A stretch of 64,000 bases of DNA from Bolinopsis microptera (taxonomy: Eukaryota; Ctenophora; Tentaculata; Lobata; Bolinopsidae), in NCBI RefSeq assembly GCF_026151205.1, contig NC_087084.1, positions 10,505,453 through 10,569,452 of the forward strand, read 5' to 3'. The notes beneath the pieces were generated by a model. That model had not been told where the DNA came from. It saw nothing but the letters and a program-made list of their open reading frames with translations, and made no database searches. A program made the translations under genes and the position numbers. Below, in pieces: positions 11,767 through 25,400 of the stretch (position 1 is the stretch's first letter; every line of letters begins with the position of its first letter).

Positions 11767-13415
11767 ATGCTTACATCAGCAGAAGAAGAATTAAACATAG
11801 ACAGAGGACATGTTAACAAAGCAGAAAACACTCAGCAAGTGAAAGAGAAACACAAAGAGAAACTGAAAACTAAGGAATCTGTAGAGATTCCAGGGAAAGA
11901 ATCGGATATTGATAGGGGAGTAGCAGTTGATAACAAAATCTCAGTTCAGATCGGAGATATCGTCTTAAGTGAGATACGGGTTGTAGGAATTCCAAAAGAA
12001 TCTAAACTAAATGAAACAGTCACCACCAGCGGGAAGTTTGTAAGTAGCGAGAAACAACAGGAAGAAAAATGCAATGAGGCTCATAGTGAAAAAGAAAGAG
12101 AAAGTGAAAGTGATAGTAGCAAAGAAGGTAAAACAGAGAAGATGTTCAGAACGCTTTCTATAGAGACGGATATAAATGTGGCACCAGATAACTGGCTGAG
12201 AGGAGACGAGAAGCTGGCTCCAATGGGTCAGTTACTGTTTTTAAGCAATGTTTTATACTTCACCCTTGAGTTTTGTGTTTTCCGTACGAGAAATAACATG
12301 ACGTCATACCACGTGACATGACGTCATACCACGTGACATGACGTCATACCACGTGACATGACGTCACACCAAGTGTTTCAGTACAAGAGTCCTGCTACTG
12401 GTCTATTAGTGATGCTCCTGAACTCTCCTCAATTCACATGGCTGCCCAGCACGCTAAGAAACTGCTATCTGCTGACGTGATCTCGGACTCCAGGTCGATA
12501 TAATTCAGTTTCACTTTAAATTTCACTTTCACTTGCTGAAACACGTATATACCTTTAGATAACTTCAGCTTGTATTTAAACACTGCTCTATTTTAACATA
12601 CTACCATATTATTATCTCGTATAGAATGTAACAGTTGTTAGTTGGCTGATGTAACTGCCTTCTGTAAGCGCCTTCTACACACTAATATCACAATATGAAA
12701 GGTTTCGTTTAATTTGCATCATAAAAACAGTTACATGCGCTGTATCTCATTCTGTGTGAAAGGGTTATAAAAGTTTAAGAGTATTTAGGATGTTTTACTG
12801 ACTTTGAAAGTGGAAGTATCCCAACTTTTGAAGAACTAGAAACAATATTGACTTAGGTACAGAAAATAATCAAGTTATGCATAATGCAGTCTATGATCAC
12901 TCAACATAAAATATCAATAATATCAAGACGCAACTGTGAACTGAACCACTTAACCAATGTAATAGAACACCAAAAAGCGACTTGACACCTGATGAGCAAT
13001 TTATTAATACTTTAGGCTCTCCTCCCCAATTATGTTATTACGCACGCAGTTGAACCCAATCTTCAGTCCATTAAACAATTATCAAGACCAACCTTCAGGA
13101 AATTTATTTGAAAACCTGATATAACACCTTTGTTGTAGAGGTCCAAGGCAACCGCATTGCTTCGAGTACCAAAAGGGAACCACCCAAGGAAATTTTCCCG
13201 GGGGGACTATCATAATAGTCGCTTGTAAAAATAAAACAGGGGCCAATAAGAATGCTGCGTTAAACTTAACACAAATTTACCAAAAGGAAGTCTCTCCCAA
13301 ACATTACGGCTTAAAACTGGCAGTGTAAAACTTTGGGGGGTTACTTCCTCGGGGGGGGTTTTTGGGGGTTGGGGGGGGGGGGGTGGGGGGGGTGGGGGGG
13401 GGGGGGGGGGGGGGT

Positions 13416-13453
<38 letters not shown>

Positions 13454-13459
13454 GTTTTT

Positions 13460-13490
<31 letters not shown>

Positions 13491-13491
13491 A

Positions 13492-13560
<69 letters not shown>

Positions 13561-16356
13561 TTAAAGGGGGGGGTTTAACCCCGAAATTTTTGAATTTTGT
13601 CCTTAAAAGATTTCAATATTCATAAAATTCAAGAGAAGTAGGAAAAAATTTTAAACCCCGTTTATTGAAGTTTTATTAAAGTCGAGTTCTTTGTGACGTT
13701 TATTAATAAAATCCCAATGTCTTTGAGCCCTCTCCCCAAATACGGGAAATTTTTTCTCAATCTGAAAAGTTCGGGCCGAGAAAGTTGAAAACTTTTTAAA
13801 CCTTATTAAAAAAAACTTGGCTTTGGAATTCATTTCATTTAAAATTCTTGCTTTGGGAAAATCTAAATTTAATTTTGAAAAAAAAAATTTGGGGAATTTC
13901 TAATAACCAGGTTCAACAAAAAAACCCAAAAATTCCTGTAATTTTTGATTTTGTTCAAAAAAATCATTATCCTTTTTCAAAGACCCCCAAAAAAAATACA
14001 TTAATTTTCGGCCCCAACCGGAAAGCCCCCTTAAAATTTTAAAAAAAAAACGAATCGCTTTGATGAGAATTTTAATACTTTTAAGTTCTTTCAAAATTTT
14101 GTATAAGCACGCGTTTGGAAAATTTTAGATTTAAACAAACGGAATCCACCCCTTTAAGAAAATTTAATTCCCGGGAATATATTATTTGTTGTAATGAGTT
14201 TCATTTCAACCACATTCCTTGGATAAGTGAAGAAAAGATTCCAAGTTGCTAGCGAAAATTGGTAGAACAAAATAATCTGCGGGAAAAAAGTATAAGCGGG
14301 GGCGTATTTAAAAATACAAACCCAAAAAACAATAAAATTTTCAATTACCATTTTAATTGGTTAGCAGGCTTAAATCTTTTTACTTGGGGTTTTGCAGGGG
14401 GGGGGTTTTTAACCGGGCAATTTGAAAACCTGATACCCAATGAAATTTTTACGGAAATGCTTAATGGTAAAAGTCAGAAGAAAAATAAAAAATTCAAGGG
14501 AATATTTAAGAAAAATTTACCCCCGGGTTAAAAACGTTAAAAATATAATTCTTTCTAGTCCCCTGCTACACGGCATGTAAACAGGGATTGGCTAGTTAGA
14601 GGCGGTCCGTGTAGGCCTTACACTGTGCTTTCAGCAATACTCATAAGTATTTCCGTGGCTGTGGTTGCAATGCGCCTAGTCTACTGGAATGATTCTTCGG
14701 AATTTCGCTGGATTGCACAACTTTCGTCTTGGTAGATTCCAAACACAAGGAAATTTTCCTTTTGGTTGTTAATATACTCAATGATGGGAGTACAGTGTAT
14801 TGGCTATGCCCCGCTTACTAGTTAAGCCCTTTCTAGTCCCCTGCTACACGTAACGGCATGTAAACAGGGATGGCTAGTTATAGGCGGTCCGTGTAGGCCT
14901 TACACTGTGCTTTCAGCAATACTCATAAGTTCTAAGTAATGACTTGTGAGCCTCATTTTCCCCTCAATTAGCGAGAAAATTTCCCTCTTCTCTTCGGAAT
15001 CTGAAAGAGTTCGACCTGATGAATCGATTGAACACGTTTAAACTTTTATTACATACTTGGAAACTATAGACATGTGAAATATCATATGCCTATCTTAAAA
15101 GTTCTTGCTGTGACAATCTTCTAAAGTTAAATTTGGAAAAACGTGGTCCATCTCGTGCGAACTTTCCTAATGACCAGGGTCTCTAACAATAATACCACAC
15201 AGGAACATTAAGAAGCTACTGAAGATAGCAAAAGACGTGGAAGAAGTTAGCATGGCAGTTCACAGAATAGGTACTATTAATATTATACTTATATTGTACC
15301 TTACTGTCATGAAGATGTAACTAGGTGAGCCCGAGCTAATAGTCGTTACTAGTGTGCGGCTTTACCTGTAGTCTACAAGTAGAGCCGCGCACTGGTAGCG
15401 ACTATTAGCTCGGTCTCACCTATTAGCTCGGTCTCACCTATTAGCTCGGTCTCACCTATTAGCTCGGTCTCACCTATTAGCTCGGTCTCACCTAGTTACA
15501 TCTTCGTGACAGCTAAATTCATTTGATTATTTATATTTGAATATTGCGCTCTATTGAATAAAAAATACAGTTACAGAACAGAAGACTCTCATATGTTTAC
15601 CTCGCGTATTTCACTATTTCACTATTTCACTACTCAGGTAAAACGCTGTTACTGGACGAGTTTCCAATAGAAAGTTACATTCCACAACGTCACGAGAAGC
15701 TAAGTAAGAAGAAGAAGAAGAAAAAGAAGAGCGCAACTCACGTCAATACTATATCTAAGTTCTTGTATCACACTCTACTGCAGAATAACCACATTGAAGC
15801 CCCCGATTCTAATGTTGTGGTGAGTGTAATGGCGGTACTTCGCTTTACTTTCGCTTTACTTTCGCTTTACTTTCGCTTCCTTATTTAAATTACTGGACGA
15901 TGAACGCAACACCAAACAGTAAACATTGTTTTATTTTTATGTTACTCTAAAATGTTAAACAAATAAAATATTCAATTTTACATCAGATGAATTAATATAA
16001 CAAGATAACTATATTTTTCTTGGAGAAGTTATCTTTTGACTCTTAAGGTTGCGAACAAAATGAAGAAGCAGACTTTAGGCTAGAAACTTTATAAGATAAC
16101 TATAACAAACAAATATTACTTTCACTTTCACTTTCTCTTTCACTATCTGTTTAGACTGGGCTTTCACATACCAGGTCAGACGAAAGTCGTTAACTAATAA
16201 CGATATAATAGTTGGAATGGGAGACCCACTCTCCAAGATAACGCTGGAATTACCACAAGTTCTGAACAGTAAGCTTTACTCGCCTCCAGACTATAATAGG
16301 ACTGTGTTTTGGGAGTTTGAGGATATCCAGATGTTACTAGGTTAGTCATAATACTT

Positions 16357-16429
<73 letters not shown>

Positions 16430-19400
16430 CACTACAATCTTTTTTCTTTAGTTTGATGATATCCAGATGTTACTAGGTTCTGTATTCTGTTTACTTGTGC
16501 CCTTGTGGCGTGTTTTCTCCAGCTTGATACAACATAACATCATAACACGTGTTATGAAATTACACCACGTGGCATGACGTCATTATACCACGTGACATGA
16601 CGTCACTATCTGGCAGGTAACAACATGCCCATATTTGGAGGGGGAGAGTACCCAGCTATCAGTCTCAAACTACGGGATATGAAGGAGCAGATCAACGTTC
16701 TAACTGGTTAGTATTGGATATTACAACTAGCAGTTATTATTATATTCCCACGGTTCATTCTAATGTTTTACTCACGTTTTAGTTGGAGTTTGATAAATAT
16801 TTTTGGATTGATTTGTTTTATATTTTCACATTATGCTCGATCATTAGTAATAGTAAGTACAGACAACATTAGCAATTACATAAGCAATCGCATTCTTTGT
16901 CTATTACTTTATCTACTTTGTCTATTACTTTGTCTATCACTTTGTCTATTACTTTGTCTATTACTTTGTCTATTACTCAGGTATTGACTGCTGGCTTGAT
17001 AACCTAATATGTAATGTTCCTGAGTTGGCTATGTGCTGGCATTTGGACGGGTTTATACAGGTACTTTTACTAATTACTTTCATTTTAACTCAAAATGGGA
17101 TAATTGCTTTCACTTTTACTAAAATATCCAGGTTACTTTATTTCACTTTTACTGTTATAATATTACTAAATACAGGTTACTTGTTTTCCTTTACACAACA
17201 AACAATCGACACTTCATCTCTTATCATGAGTCGACCCAAAGATACGAGCTTCTGTTTCACTTTCACTTTCACTTCCAGGGATACGAGTTGTACAAGACAG
17301 AGGAGATACCTGACCTTGAGAACTGCAAGTTTGACCCCGTTGTCATTAAAGACCTCGCCACTAACGTACTCAAATTCTTAAAGGTATGATATCCCTAGCA
17401 CCTCTAATTTTATTTTCTGTTTCACTATTTATTTCACTTTCACTTTTATCATTTTAGTTTCCATCAATTTCTTGGTGTCATTCTGTTCTTTGCATAGTGT
17501 TGCTTCCCTCGCCGGTTAACGTCAATATTTCTCATTTTCTCTTTCTCTTTCCAGAGCCGATGTGTTAACATTTCACTTTCTCTTCCTAAAACAGTGTTAA
17601 CATTTCACTTTCTCTTTTCAGAGCCGATGTGTGAAGGAAGGACACACTTATTGGTTGTACCGAGCTAAAGGTGACGATATAGTGAAACTATACGATCTCA
17701 GTTCTATTTGTACCGGTATCAACCTCACTGAGATGAACCCTTTCTCTACTCCTGTAGCTATGCTGTGTTTTAAGGTACTTATTGACAAGATCCCGAAAAC
17801 TACTTATGTAGTAATAGAGCTTAGTTGAAGCTTAGTAAGAGCTTTATTATAGCTTAATTATAGCTTTGTGCGTGCTTAGTTTGAGTAGATTATTAACCAG
17901 CGACTCTGAAATAATTAATCTACAATTCCATTTGTTTGTCCCACTCGTACCCCCAGTCTGTTGTCTTACTTCCCTGACTGTTTAGGTAGCACAGCGACTA
18001 TACGAAGAAGCACGCCCTGAGGACCGCAATACAATTTACACACTTTTACAGAACACCCTCAACCTCATACCCTCCAAAACTTACCCTCAGGTAATTTACA
18101 TTATGTTGTTTGTTTCCTAGGAATGTCTTTCAAATTAATCACTTAGTCGAATAGAGATTCAAGAAAATCGATTGACATTTCTTAAATATACTATGCCGGG
18201 AATCGGTCGCGAGGGCGGAATTCGCGAGGGGGAGGTATGCGACTAAAAACGACCAGTTAATCCTCTACATTAGTGCTTTTCATTAACAAATCAGACATAT
18301 TTAGTAGTCAGGGCTATGTAGTCACGTGGTATGCGGTCACGTGGTATGTAGTCACGTGGTATTACACCCCAGTAACAGACTTTCCTTCAGATGGAAGCTA
18401 CTGCTCACTTCATGATTGCAGACTTATTCCTTTCCAACACGTTTACAGTAACTAAAGAGAAGAAAATCAGACTTACCGTTCAGCCCCTCTTCGAGTGTCA
18501 GTGAGTCAATCAGTTTCGCTCTCTCTTTCTAATCTCACTTTCACTTGCACTTTGAATTCAGTTGCACTTTCACTTTCTCTTCATCAGGTTTGAGAACCTG
18601 CCCAACCTGTTTGAGTGTTCAATTAAGCGCGATCTTCTTGACACAGCATGGGAACCTCCTCAACAGCAGTATTATTGGAACAACATTGCACCTGATTTAC
18701 AGGTTCAGAAGAAAATGTCACTGACGCACATTGTAGCCGCGCTTGATTTGGTGAGTTGTCATAATATAATTACTCTCTTTTAATATAAAAGGTCTCTCAA
18801 TAATAATCTTCCATTATTTGAAAATGGGACAGACTTTTGAAAATGTGAATTTTCGTTTTGGAAAACTTTCTGCAGTAAGCTTCCTCCGACCGGAATCAAA
18901 CTTCCAGCACCTCAATTGTGTCAAATGGCATCTATAGTTGACTGACTAATTGGTTACTGGATCGAAATTCAGTCAAAACTGTAAAATTTCGGTCCTGGAA
19001 ATTTCCTCTTCAAAAACTGAAAATGGGACAAGAAATTGGAGAATATGATTTTACCATTTTTTCGGCGATTTTGACTTCCAGTACCCCAATTTGGTCTCAT
19101 ACCATCCTCAGTCAACTGAATAATTGGTCGCTGGGCAAAAAGTCCATCAAATGTGTCAAATTTCTGTTCAGAAATTTTGATATTTGAAAATGGGACAGAC
19201 TTTTGAAAATGTGAATTTTCGTTTTGGAAAACTTTCTGCAGTAAGCTTCCTCCGACCGGAATCAAACTTCCAGCACCTCAATTGTGTCAAATGGCATCTA
19301 TAGTTGACTGACTAATTGGTTACTGGATCGAAATTCAGTCAAAACTGTAAAATTTCGGTCCTGGAAATTTCCTCTTCAAAAACTGAAAATGGGACAAGAA

Positions 19401-22400
19401 ATTGGAGAATATGATTTTACCATTTTTTCGGCGATTTTGACTTCCAGTACCCCAATTTGGTCTCATACCATCCTCAGTCAACTGAATAATTGGTCGCTGG
19501 GCAAAAAGTCCATCAAATGTGTCAAATTTCTGTTCAGAAATTTTGATATTTGAAAATGGGACAGACTTTTGAAAATGTGAACTTTCGTTTTGGAAAACTT
19601 TCTGCAGTAAGCTTCCTCCGACCGGAATCAAACTTCCAGCACCTCAATTGTGTCAAATGGCATCTATAGTTGACTGACTAATTGGTTACTGGATCGAAAT
19701 TCAGTCAAAACTGTAAAATTTCGGTCCTGGAAATTTCCTCTTCAAAAACTGAAAATGGGACAAGAAATTGGAGAATATGATTTTACCATTTTTTCGGCGA
19801 TTTTGACTTTCAGTACCCCAATTTGGTCTCATACCATCCTCAGTCAACTGAATAATTGGTCGCTGGGCAAAAAGTCCATCAAATGTGTCAAATTTCTGTT
19901 CAGAAATTTTGATATTTGAAAATGGGACAGACTTTTGAAAATGTGAATTTTCGTTTTGGAAAACTTTCTGCAGTAAGCTTCCTCCGACCGGAATCAAACT
20001 TCCAGCACCTCAATTGTGTCAAATGGCATCTATAGTTGACTGACTAATTGGTTACTGGATCGAAATTCAGTCAAAACTGTAAAATTTCGGTCCTGGAAAT
20101 TTCCTCTTCAAAAACTGAAAATGGGACAAGAAATTGGAGAATATGACTTTACCATTTTTTCGGCGATTTTGACTTCCAGTACCCCAATTTGGTCTCATAC
20201 CATCCTCAGTCAACTGAATAATTGGTCGCTGGGCAAAAAGTCCATCAAATGTGTCAAATTTCTGTTCAGAAATTTTGATATTTGAAAATGGGACAGACTT
20301 TTGAAAATGTGAATTTTCGTTTTGGAAAACTTTCTGCAGTAAGCTTCCTCCGACCGGAATCAAACTTCCAGCACCTCAATTGTGTCAAATGGCATCTATA
20401 GTTGACTGACTAATTGGTTACTGGATCGAAATTCAGTCAAAACTGTAAAATTTCGGTCCTGGAAATTTCCTCTTCAAAAACTGAAAATGGGACAAGAAAT
20501 TGGAGAATATGATTTTACCATTTGTTCGGCGATTTTGACTTCCAGTACCCCAATTTGGTCTCATACCATCCTCGGTCAACTGAATAATTGGTCGCTGGGC
20601 AAAAAGTCCATCAAATGTGTCAAATTTCTGTTCAGAAATTTTGATATTTGAAAATGGGACAGACTTTTGAAAATGTGAATTTTCGTTTTGGAAAACTTTC
20701 TGCAGTAAGCTTCCTCCGACCGGAATCAAACTTCCAGCACCTCAATTGTGTCAAATGGCATCTATAGTTGACTGACTAATTGGTTACTGGATCGAAATTC
20801 AGTCAAAACTGTAAAATTTCGGTCCTGGAAATTTCCTCTTCAAAAACTGAAAATGGGACAAGAAATTGGAGAATATGATTTTACCATTTGTTCGGCGATT
20901 TTGACTTCCAGTACCCCAATTTGGTCTCATACCATCCTCAGTCAACTGAATAATTGGTCGCTGGGCAAAAAGTCCATCAAATGTGTCAAATTTCTGTTCA
21001 GAAATTTTGATATTTGAAAATGGGACAGACTTTTGAAAATGTGAATTTTCGTTTTGGAAAACTTTCTGCAGTAAGCTTCCTCCGACCGGAATCAAACTTC
21101 CAGCACCTCAATTGTGTCAAATGGCATCTATAGTTGACTGACTAATTGGTTACTGGATCGAAATTCAGTCAAAACTGTAAAATTTCGGTCCTGGAAATTT
21201 CCTCTTCAAAAACTGAAAATGGGACAAGAAATTGGAGAATATGACTTTACCATTTTTTCGGCGATTTTGACTTCCACTACCCCAAATTGGTCTCATACCA
21301 TCCTCAGTCAACTGAATAATTGGTCGCTGGGCAAAAAGTCCATCAAATGTGTCAAATTTCTGTTCAGAAATTTTGATATTTGAAAATGGGACAGACTTTT
21401 AAAATGTGAATTTTCGTTTTGGAAAACTTTCTACAGTAAGCTTCCTCCGACCGGAATCAAACTTCCAGCACCTCATTTGTGTCAAATGGCATCTATAGTT
21501 GACTGACTAATTGGTTACTGGATCGAAATTCAGTCAAAACTGTAAAATTTCGGTCCTGGAAATTTCCTCTTCAAAAACTGAAAATGGGACAAGAAATTGG
21601 AGAATATGACTTTACCATTTTTTTGGCGATTTTGACTTCCAGTACCCCAAATTGGTCTCATACCATCCTCAGTGAACTGAATAATTGGTCGCTGGGCAAA
21701 AAGTCCATCAAATGTGTCAAATTTCTGTTCAGAAATTTTGATATAATTTGAAAATGGGACAGACTTTTGAAAATGTGAACTTTCGTTTTGGAAAACTTTC
21801 TGCAGTAAGCTTCCTCCGACCGGAATCAAACTTCCAGCATCTCAATTGTGTCAAATGGCATCTATAGTTGACTGACTAATTGGTTACTGGATCGAAATTC
21901 AGTCAAAACTGTAAAATTTCGGTCCTGGAAATTTCCTCTTCAAAAACTGAAAATGGGACAAGAAATTGGAGAATATGACTTTACCATTTTTTCGGCGATT
22001 TTGACTTCCAGTACCCCAATTTGGTCTCATACCATCCTCAGTCAACTGAATAATTGGTCGCTGGGCAAAAAGTCCATCAAATGTGTCAAATTTCTGTTCA
22101 GAAATTTTGATATTTGAAAATGGGACAGACTTTTGAAAATGTGAATTTTCGTTTTGGAAAACTTTCTGCAGTAAGCTTCCCCCGACCGGAATCAAACTTC
22201 CAGCACCTCAAATGTGTCAAATGGCATCTATAGTTGACTGACTAATTGGTTACTGGATCGAAATTCAGTCAAAACTGTAAAATTTCGGTTCTGGAAATTT
22301 CCTCTTCAAAAACTGAAAATGGGACAAGAAATTGGAGAATATGATTTTACCATTTGTTCGGCGATTTTGACTTTCAGTACCCCAATTTGGTCTCATACCA

Positions 22401-25400
22401 TCCTCAGTCAACTGAATAATTGGTCGCTGGGCAAAAAGTCCATCAAATGTGTCAAATTTCTGTTCAGAAATTTTGATATTTGAAAATGGGACAGACTTTT
22501 GAAAATGTGAATTTTCGTTTTGGAAAACTTTCTGCAGTAAGCTTCCCCCGACCGGAATCAAACTTCCAGCACCTCAATTGTGTCAAATGGCATCTATAGT
22601 TGACTGACTAATTGGTTACTGGATCGAAATTCAGTCAAAACTGTAAAATTTCGGTCCTGGAAATTTCCTCTTCAAAAACTGAAAATGGGACAAGAAATTG
22701 GAGAATATGACTTTACCATTTTTTCGGCGATTTTGACTTCCAGTACCCCAAATTGGTCTCATACCATCCTTGGTCAACTGAATAATTGGTCGCTGGGCAA
22801 AAAGTCCATCAAATGTGTCAAATTTCTGTTCAGAAATTTTGATATTTGAAAATGGGACAGACTTTTGAAAATGTGAATTTTCGTTTTGGAAAACTTTCTG
22901 CAGTAAGCTTCCTCCGACCGGAATCAAACTTCCAGCACCTCAATTGTGTCAAATGGCATCTATAGTTGACTGACTAATTGGTTACTGGATCGAAATTCAG
23001 TCAAAACTGTAAAATTTCGGTCCTGGAAATTTCCTCTTCAAAAACTGAAAATGGGACAAGAAATTGGAGAATATGACTTTACCATTTTTTCGGCGATTTT
23101 GACTTCCAGTACCCCAATTTGGTCTCATACCATCCTCAGTCAACTGAATAATTGGTCGCTGGGCAAAAAGTCCATCAAATGTGTCAAATTTCTGTTCAGA
23201 AATTTTGATATTTGAAAATGGGACAGACTTTTAAAAAGGTGAATTTTCGTTTTGGAAAACTTTCTACAGTAAGCTTCCTCCGACCGGAATCAAACTTCCA
23301 GCACCTCATTTGTGTCAAATGGCATCTATAGTTGACTGACTAATTGGTTACTGGATCGAAATTCAGTCAAAACTGTAAAATTTCGGTCCTGGAAATTTCC
23401 TCTTCAAAAACTGAAAATGGGACAAGAAATTGGAGAATATGACTTTACCATTTTTTTGGCGATTTTGACTTCCAGTACCCCAAATTGGTCTCATACCATC
23501 CTCAGTCAACTAAATAATTGGTCGCTGGGCAAAAAGTCCATCAAATGTGTCGAATTTCTGTTCAGAAATTTTGATATTAATTTGAAAATGGGACAGACTT
23601 TTGAAAATGTGAACTTTCGTTTTGGAAAACTTTCTGCAGTAAGCTTCCTCCGACCGGAATCAAACTTCCAGCATCTCAATTGTGTCAAATGGCATCTATA
23701 GTTGACTGACTAATTGGTTACTGGATCGAAATTCAGTCAAAACTGTAAAATTTCGGTCCTGGAAATTTCCTCTTCAAAAACTGAAAATGGGACAAGAAAT
23801 TGGAGAATATGATTTTACCATTTGTTCGGCGATTTTGACTTTCAGTACCCCAATTTGGTCTCATACCATCCTCAGTCAACTGAATAATTGGTCGCTGGGC
23901 AAAAAGTCCATCAAATGTGTCAAATTTCTGTTCAGAAATTTTGATATTTGAAAATGGGACAGACTTTTGAAAATGTGAATTTTCGTTTCGGAAAACTTTC
24001 TGCAGTAAGCTTCCCCCGACCGGAATCAAACTTCCAGCACCTCAATTTACTCTAGTAGCAGGGAATAGTTGAGTGTGCACTTCGATGTATACGATTTCTG
24101 ACAACACAGGGTTGTTTGTTAGATCATTCTTAACCAAAATCGTTTAGGTACGCAATTTGTGTCGCTAGACATAACCCTACAGGGCAAATTTTCTAAATTA
24201 CCCTCAGTCGCGTATACGGGATTTTTGTATTTCAGCTCCTGAAGGTCATAGAGACTTCAATTTTAGCTTAAAATTACCGCAATGGCCATATTTATATACA
24301 AGTTATGAAGCAACATAAGGTCTCCAGTGCTTTGTTTTATAGATATTGACAAAAAACTGTTTTTTGTCTCAGCGAACCAAAAATGGGACTGAATTTTGAT
24401 AACTTGAACTAGGAAAATCGTAGAGACTTGAATTTTAGCTTAAAATGAGCGCAAACATCACATTTATATACAACTTATAAAGCAATATAAGCCCTTTAAT
24501 GCTTATTTGTTAAGATATTGACAAAAATCGGTCATTTTGGCTACACGCGTGAGGAAAAATACCAAATTGGGCAACAACTTTGGTCTTTTTTTTACCAGTT
24601 TTGTGCTCAAGTTATTTAAATGTGCTTTGATGTTGTAGATCGGGTGTTTTCTTCCAATATGGGTTTCGGTATAAATTCGGAAGCACCCGGTTCATGGGTG
24701 ATAGGGGTTAAAAACCCTAAAATGTCAGGCGATGGGCGAGACAATTGTCTGAATTTGGTTATAAAAACACTTGCACTCTTTGCTAGGGTTTGCTTTTTTC
24801 TGCTACATCGATCCGATTTCTAACTACTAATCATCCGCATCTAGATCATTCTCTTTTAGATACATGATTTCTATAAGGTACATCCGGCATGATGTAAAGT
24901 CTATATCAAAGCATTTTAAATGTGGTCTTAACAAGTTGCAAGATATTCAAATTCACTAATATAAAACAAAGATTGTAGGTTATCCTTCTTTTACATAATA
25001 TTGAGTAATTGTGGGCTTTTTGAGGGGGAGGCTATAAAATGGCCGAATATAACTTTAACGTAAACGACCCAATAATAATATTAAACGTAGAATGAAACTA
25101 CTTAAAACTTATACAGATTCATGGTATCCTGTTTCAAGACGCTTGCTCCTGATTTTTAGCAACAATATCAACTGAACCCACGACGTTGTAATATAATTGT
25201 GAGTAGGCAATCACTTGATCTATAACTTTTGAACGGTAGTTTGTGAAAATAATTACATTCTACAAACATTATCCGCTCCCAGTAGTAAGGGGAAAAGTGG
25301 CATTCCGTTGGATTTGAATGTTCACAAGGATTTCTCAACGGAATATGGTAGTTAGGACCCCTACGAACATAATTAGACTTGTTGCCAATTTTGTATCTCA

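Noticed and set aside
13333-13578. Poly-glycine open reading frame
   Set aside because: It consists of G homopolymer in a segment that looks like sequencing or assembly error.
19000-24000. CRISPR-like array
   Set aside because: Repeats are contiguous 366-bp satellite units with no unique spacers, in an animal genome.
18969-24029. A repeated 98-aa minus-strand ORF (MIPVGGSLLQK...) as a tandem gene family
   Set aside because: It occurs once per 366-bp satellite unit, has no upstream gene structure, breaks in several units, and is sufficiently explained by near-identical repeat copies.
24620-24823. 67-aa ORF conserved in both palindrome arms as a gene
   Set aside because: Its mirror copy is due to arm identity. 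No domain is recognisable and it is short.
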